Assembly (NCBI GenBank): GCA_913055915.1
Contig: CAJXKL010000001.1
Span: forward strand, 103,576-167,575
Origin: an uncultured Candidatus Nemicrothrix sp.
Lineage (GTDB): Bacteria > Actinomycetota > Acidimicrobiia > Acidimicrobiales > MedAcidi-G1
Length of the DNA stretch: 64,000 nt
Direction of reading: 5' to 3'
The notes beneath the pieces are model-generated. The model made no database searches. It saw nothing but the letters and a program-made list of their open reading frames with translations, and was not told where the DNA came from. Below are positions 61,273-64,000 of this stretch, in pieces. How positions within the stretch are numbered: the first letter of the stretch is position 1; every line of letters starts with the position of its first letter. The position numbers and the translations under genes were made by a program.

Positions 61273-63957
61273 TCAGGCCTTGGCGTCTGCCCAGGTGTCG
61301 CCGGTGGCCAGGTGCACGTCGAGGTCCACGCTCAGGTCGAAAGCTCCTGCCATGGTCTCAGTCACCAGATCGGTCACCTCGACCAGTTCGCTCTCCGGAA
61401 CCTCCAGGATGACCTCGTCGTGGACCTGGAGAATCAGGCGACTGGCCAGGCATCGCTCTTCGAGCAGGCTGTCGATCCTCACGAGTGCAACCTTGAAGAT
61501 GTCTGCTGCCAGGCCCTGGATTCCAGCGTTCATCGCCTGGCGCTCGCCGGCCTGCCGCACGTTGAAGTTGGGTGAGGTGAGTTCCGGTATGCGTCGCCTA
61601 CGTCCGAAGAGGGTCTCCGTGTAGCCCTTCCGGCGGGCTTCGTCGACGGTGGCGTCCATGTACGACCGAACGGCCGGAAATGCCCTGAAGTAGGAGTCCA
61701 GGATGTCTGCGGCCTCGTCGTTGGGTACATCGAGGCGCCGAGCCAGTCCGTAGGCCTCCATTCCGTAGGCCAGGCCGTATGCGACCATCTTGGCCCTGTT
61801 GCGCAGCTCCACAGTCACCTCATCGGGAGGCACGCCCCATGTGCTGGATGCGACAGCGGTGTGGACGTCGTCGCCAGCCTCGAAGGCCGCTATCAGACCG
61901 GGGTCACTCGACAAGTGCGCTATGCAGCGCAGTTCGATCTGGTTGTAGTCGGCTACCAGAAACGTAGTTCCGGCTGCAGGGACGAATGCGCGACGAAACG
62001 CCCTTCCCATTTCGCTCCTGACCGGGATGTTGTGCAGGTTCGGGGCGTCTGAGCTGAGGCGGCCGGTTCTGGTGACCGTCTGGTTGAAGGTCGCACGGAT
62101 TCTGTCGCCCTCGCCCACTTCAGCCAGAAGCCCTTCGCCGTAGGTGGAACGGAGCTTCTCGACCTCGCGGTATGAGAGCAGGAGTTCGACGATGACGTGC
62201 TCCCCTCTCAACGTTTCCAGGGTCGCCGCATTGGTTGAGTAGCCGGTCTTGGTCTTTCTGCCGGGAGCGAGACCCAACTTCTCGAACAGGATCACGCGGA
62301 GTTGTTTCGTGGAGTTCACGTTGAACTCCTCTCCTGCAGCCTCATGGATCTCACTCCGGAGCCTGTCGCACTCGGCAGTCAGGTCGTCTCGTAGGCGGGT
62401 CAGCTCCTCGACGTCGACCCCTACCCCTACCTCCTCCATCTTGGCGAGGGCCCGGACGAGCGGCACTTCTACGTCGTCGTTGAGGTGCCTCAGGCCCTGG
62501 GCATCAAGGGCCTCGAACATGGGTTCAGCCAGACAGGCAATGGCCGCTGCCCGATGGCCCGCTTCACTCGATGGATCCCTGGTGTCACCGTCGAGGTCCA
62601 GTTGGCCACTTGGTGCACCCGAGTCAGGGAGGCTCATTCGGAGGTGCTCTTCGGTGAGTGTCGCCAGCTCGTAGGTGGTGTCGGTCGGATCCAGAAGGTA
62701 CGCAGCCAGAGCCGTATCCAGGACCAGTTTCGGTGTATCGACCCCGATCGCCCGCAGTAGGCGCACCAGGGGCTTGCAGTCGTGCGCCAGGACGCCTGGC
62801 CCCGTGACCGCGAACAACCCCTCCAGCGCTGAACGGACGTCTGGTGACTCCAACAGACCACTGGAAACCCACAGGACATCCCTCGAGCCGAATGCACACA
62901 GGGCCAGACCACCTCCGAGACCCTCGGCCGGGTCGGAAACAGTGGCGACTACTACAGGGTCCGGCCCTGTTGCCAGCGCTTCGACAGCCGCTCTGGCTGA
63001 ATCTGCATCGGTTGCCTGGTCAACTTCGGCTGTGAGGATTCCACCATTGGGTTGATCTTCGGAAGCCGTTCCACCGCCAAAGTCCACTCCCAGGAGGGGT
63101 GCCAGCCTCGTCCTTGCCGTCTGCAGTTCAAGACGGTCGAACATCTCAGATGCCCGTTCAACATCTACGGGCCCCAACGTCAGATCGTCAACGGTCAGAT
63201 CGAGTGGGACGTCCCTCACCAGCTCCATCAACTCCTCGTTCTGACGAGCCAGATGCTCGTTGTCGTGGAGGTTCTGGCTCAGTTTCGGTGTCTGGTCGTC
63301 GGCGGCTGCGAAGACCCCGTCGAGGCCACCGTGTTCGTTTATCAGGCCTGCAGCTCTCTTCTCACCGACCCCGGGCACACCAGGGAGGTTGTCTGACTTG
63401 TCTCCACGAAGGGCCGCGTAGGCGACATAGTCGCTGGGACGGACCCCGGTTCGCTCAACTATCCCCTTCTCGTCGTAGAGCACGTAGTCCGACACCCCGC
63501 GCTTGTTGTAGAGGACCCTGACGTACGGGTCCTCAACTAATTGGAAACTGTCGCGGTCGCCGGTGACGATCGTTACGTCCCGGCCGCCGTCACGGGCAAC
63601 GGTCGCCAGGGTTGCCAGAACGTCGTCGGCCTCAAACCCCTCAGCGTCGACAACGACCATACCCAGTGCCTCGACGAGCTCGCGCACGAGCGCCAGCTGC
63701 TCATAGAGGGTGTCATCTTGTTTCTCACGGTTCGCCTTGTAGCTGGGGAGCCGCTCATGCCGGAAGGTGGGTCCTGGCCTGTCGAACGCAACTGCGACTC
63801 CCTCGGGCTCGTGGTCTCGCAACAGGGTCGCCAGCATTGAGGTAAAGCCGACGACGGCGTTCGTCAACTGGCCCGATGCGGTGACGAGGTCAGGCGGTAG
63901 GGCGAAGAACGCCCGATAGGTGAGGGAGTTGCCGTCAAGCAGCATCAGGCCGGGCAT
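61273..63957 (-). CDS. polA: DNA polymerase I
   Basis: Repair and Okazaki-fragment polymerase, about 894 residues. The N-terminal 5'-3' nuclease is intact (LLDGNSLTYRAFF, VAFDRPGPTFRHE, TGDRDSFQL, GDKSDNLPGVPGVGEKRA). The middle 3'-5' exonuclease fold lacks its acidic residues: no DxE where motif I should be (VVVATVSDPAEG), and motif II reads AHDCKPLVRLL. The polymerase domain is complete (LVADYNQIELRCIAHLS, AKMVAYGLAYGM, LQVHDEVILEVP). Start is ATG 63957; the frame also holds a TTG one codon earlier. Confidence 0.97.
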   Translation of the reverse strand: MPGLMLLDGNSLTYRAFFALPPDLVTASGQLTNAVVGFTSMLATLLRDHEPEGVAVAFDRPGPTFRHERLPSYKANREKQDDTLYEQLALVRELVEALGMVVVDAEGFEADDVLATLATVARDGGRDVTIVTGDRDSFQLVEDPYVRVLYNKRGVSDYVLYDEKGIVERTGVRPSDYVAYAALRGDKSDNLPGVPGVGEKRAAGLINEHGGLDGVFAAADDQTPKLSQNLHDNEHLARQNEELMELVRDVPLDLTVDDLTLGPVDVERASEMFDRLELQTARTRLAPLLGVDFGGGTASEDQPNGGILTAEVDQATDADSARAAVEALATGPDPVVVATVSDPAEGLGGGLALCAFGSRDVLWVSSGLLESPDVRSALEGLFAVTGPGVLAHDCKPLVRLLRAIGVDTPKLVLDTALAAYLLDPTDTTYELATLTEEHLRMSLPDSGAPSGQLDLDGDTRDPSSEAGHRAAAIACLAEPMFEALDAQGLRHLNDDVEVPLVRALAKMEEVGVGVDVEELTRLRDDLTAECDRLRSEIHEAAGEEFNVNSTKQLRVILFEKLGLAPGRKTKTGYSTNAATLETLRGEHVIVELLLSYREVEKLRSTYGEGLLAEVGEGDRIRATFNQTVTRTGRLSSDAPNLHNIPVRSEMGRAFRRAFVPAAGTTFLVADYNQIELRCIAHLSSDPGLIAAFEAGDDVHTAVASSTWGVPPDEVTVELRNRAKMVAYGLAYGMEAYGLARRLDVPNDEAADILDSYFRAFPAVRSYMDATVDEARRKGYTETLFGRRRRIPELTSPNFNVRQAGERQAMNAGIQGLAADIFKVALVRIDSLLEERCLASRLILQVHDEVILEVPESELVEVTDLVTETMAGAFDLSVDLDVHLATGDTWADAKA

Positions 63958-64000
63958 CAAGCGACCCTATCCCCGCCGGAGTTGGAGAATCGTCGCCGCT

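Noticed and set aside
1-64000. CRISPR arrays, insertion sequences, prophage genes, rRNA
   Set aside because: No regularly spaced repeats, transposase, integrase or phage structural genes, and no rRNA sequence, were found on reading either strand.

Overview
The window is 64 kb of compact, high-GC DNA in short, overlapping operons. Many genes start with GTG or TTG and follow a purine-rich ribosome binding site. Gene order and protein type point to an actinobacterium, with Acidimicrobiia my best guess. Reasons are the rpsA-coaE-uvrB-uvrA-uvrC and gap-pgk-tpiA-secG arrangement, a mycobacterial-type MenB, a four-domain S1 protein with an acidic tail and a proofreading-dead DNA polymerase I. The class is an inference and no marker gene settles it.

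Layout. 1-4.2 kb: partial TrkA-type protein, 5-formyltetrahydrofolate cyclo-ligase, a membrane pyrophosphatase of the potassium-dependent type, and an orphan phosphonoacetaldehyde hydrolase. 4.2-10.5 kb (minus): SDR, M23 peptidase, two different sulfatases and an SRPBCC protein. 10.6-14.7 kb: menB, a broken zinc-type ABC ATPase, then upp, a polysaccharide deacetylase and plsC (minus). 14.85-23.1 kb (plus): the full heterotetrameric sarcosine oxidase operon soxBDAG, followed by an amidase, a betainyl-CoA thioesterase-like protein and an MFS carrier. This looks like methylated-amine or betaine catabolism. 23.1-28.2 kb: methyltransferase, glpD, a hydrolase, a frameshifted YCII gene, DUF167 and a thioesterase.

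28.2-36.5 kb is catabolic. A minus-strand operon carries a PhyH-type dioxygenase, a EutA-like Asp/Glu-racemase-fold protein and an M24 enzyme. A Cys/Met PLP lyase and a nitronate monooxygenase follow, then a divergent nitrilase, a HAD dehalogenase and a truncated, frameshifted acyl-CoA synthetase. 36.6-38.3 kb holds a small membrane protein and a TrmA/RumA-type RNA methyltransferase. 38.3-41.8 kb is a second EutA/M24 module with two M24 proteins that have lost their metal ligands. It appears less GC-rich and is bordered on its right by a truncated FAD oxidoreductase. 41.9-45.5 kb is an extremely GC-rich operon (AMP ligase, SDR, DUF1295). A tRNA-Leu(GAG) and a vapB-like fragment follow.

46.2-64 kb (almost all minus) is housekeeping: secG, tpiA, pgk, gap, rapZ, a methyltransferase, uvrC, uvrA, uvrB, coaE, rpsA and polA, with one plus-strand EamA transporter. 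The usual yvcK and whiA between rapZ and gap are missing.

The most interesting theme is the pair of EutA-like plus M24 modules. They resemble part of the ectoine-utilisation gene set but lack its other partners and carry different ones. No CRISPR array, transposase, integrase or prophage gene was seen.
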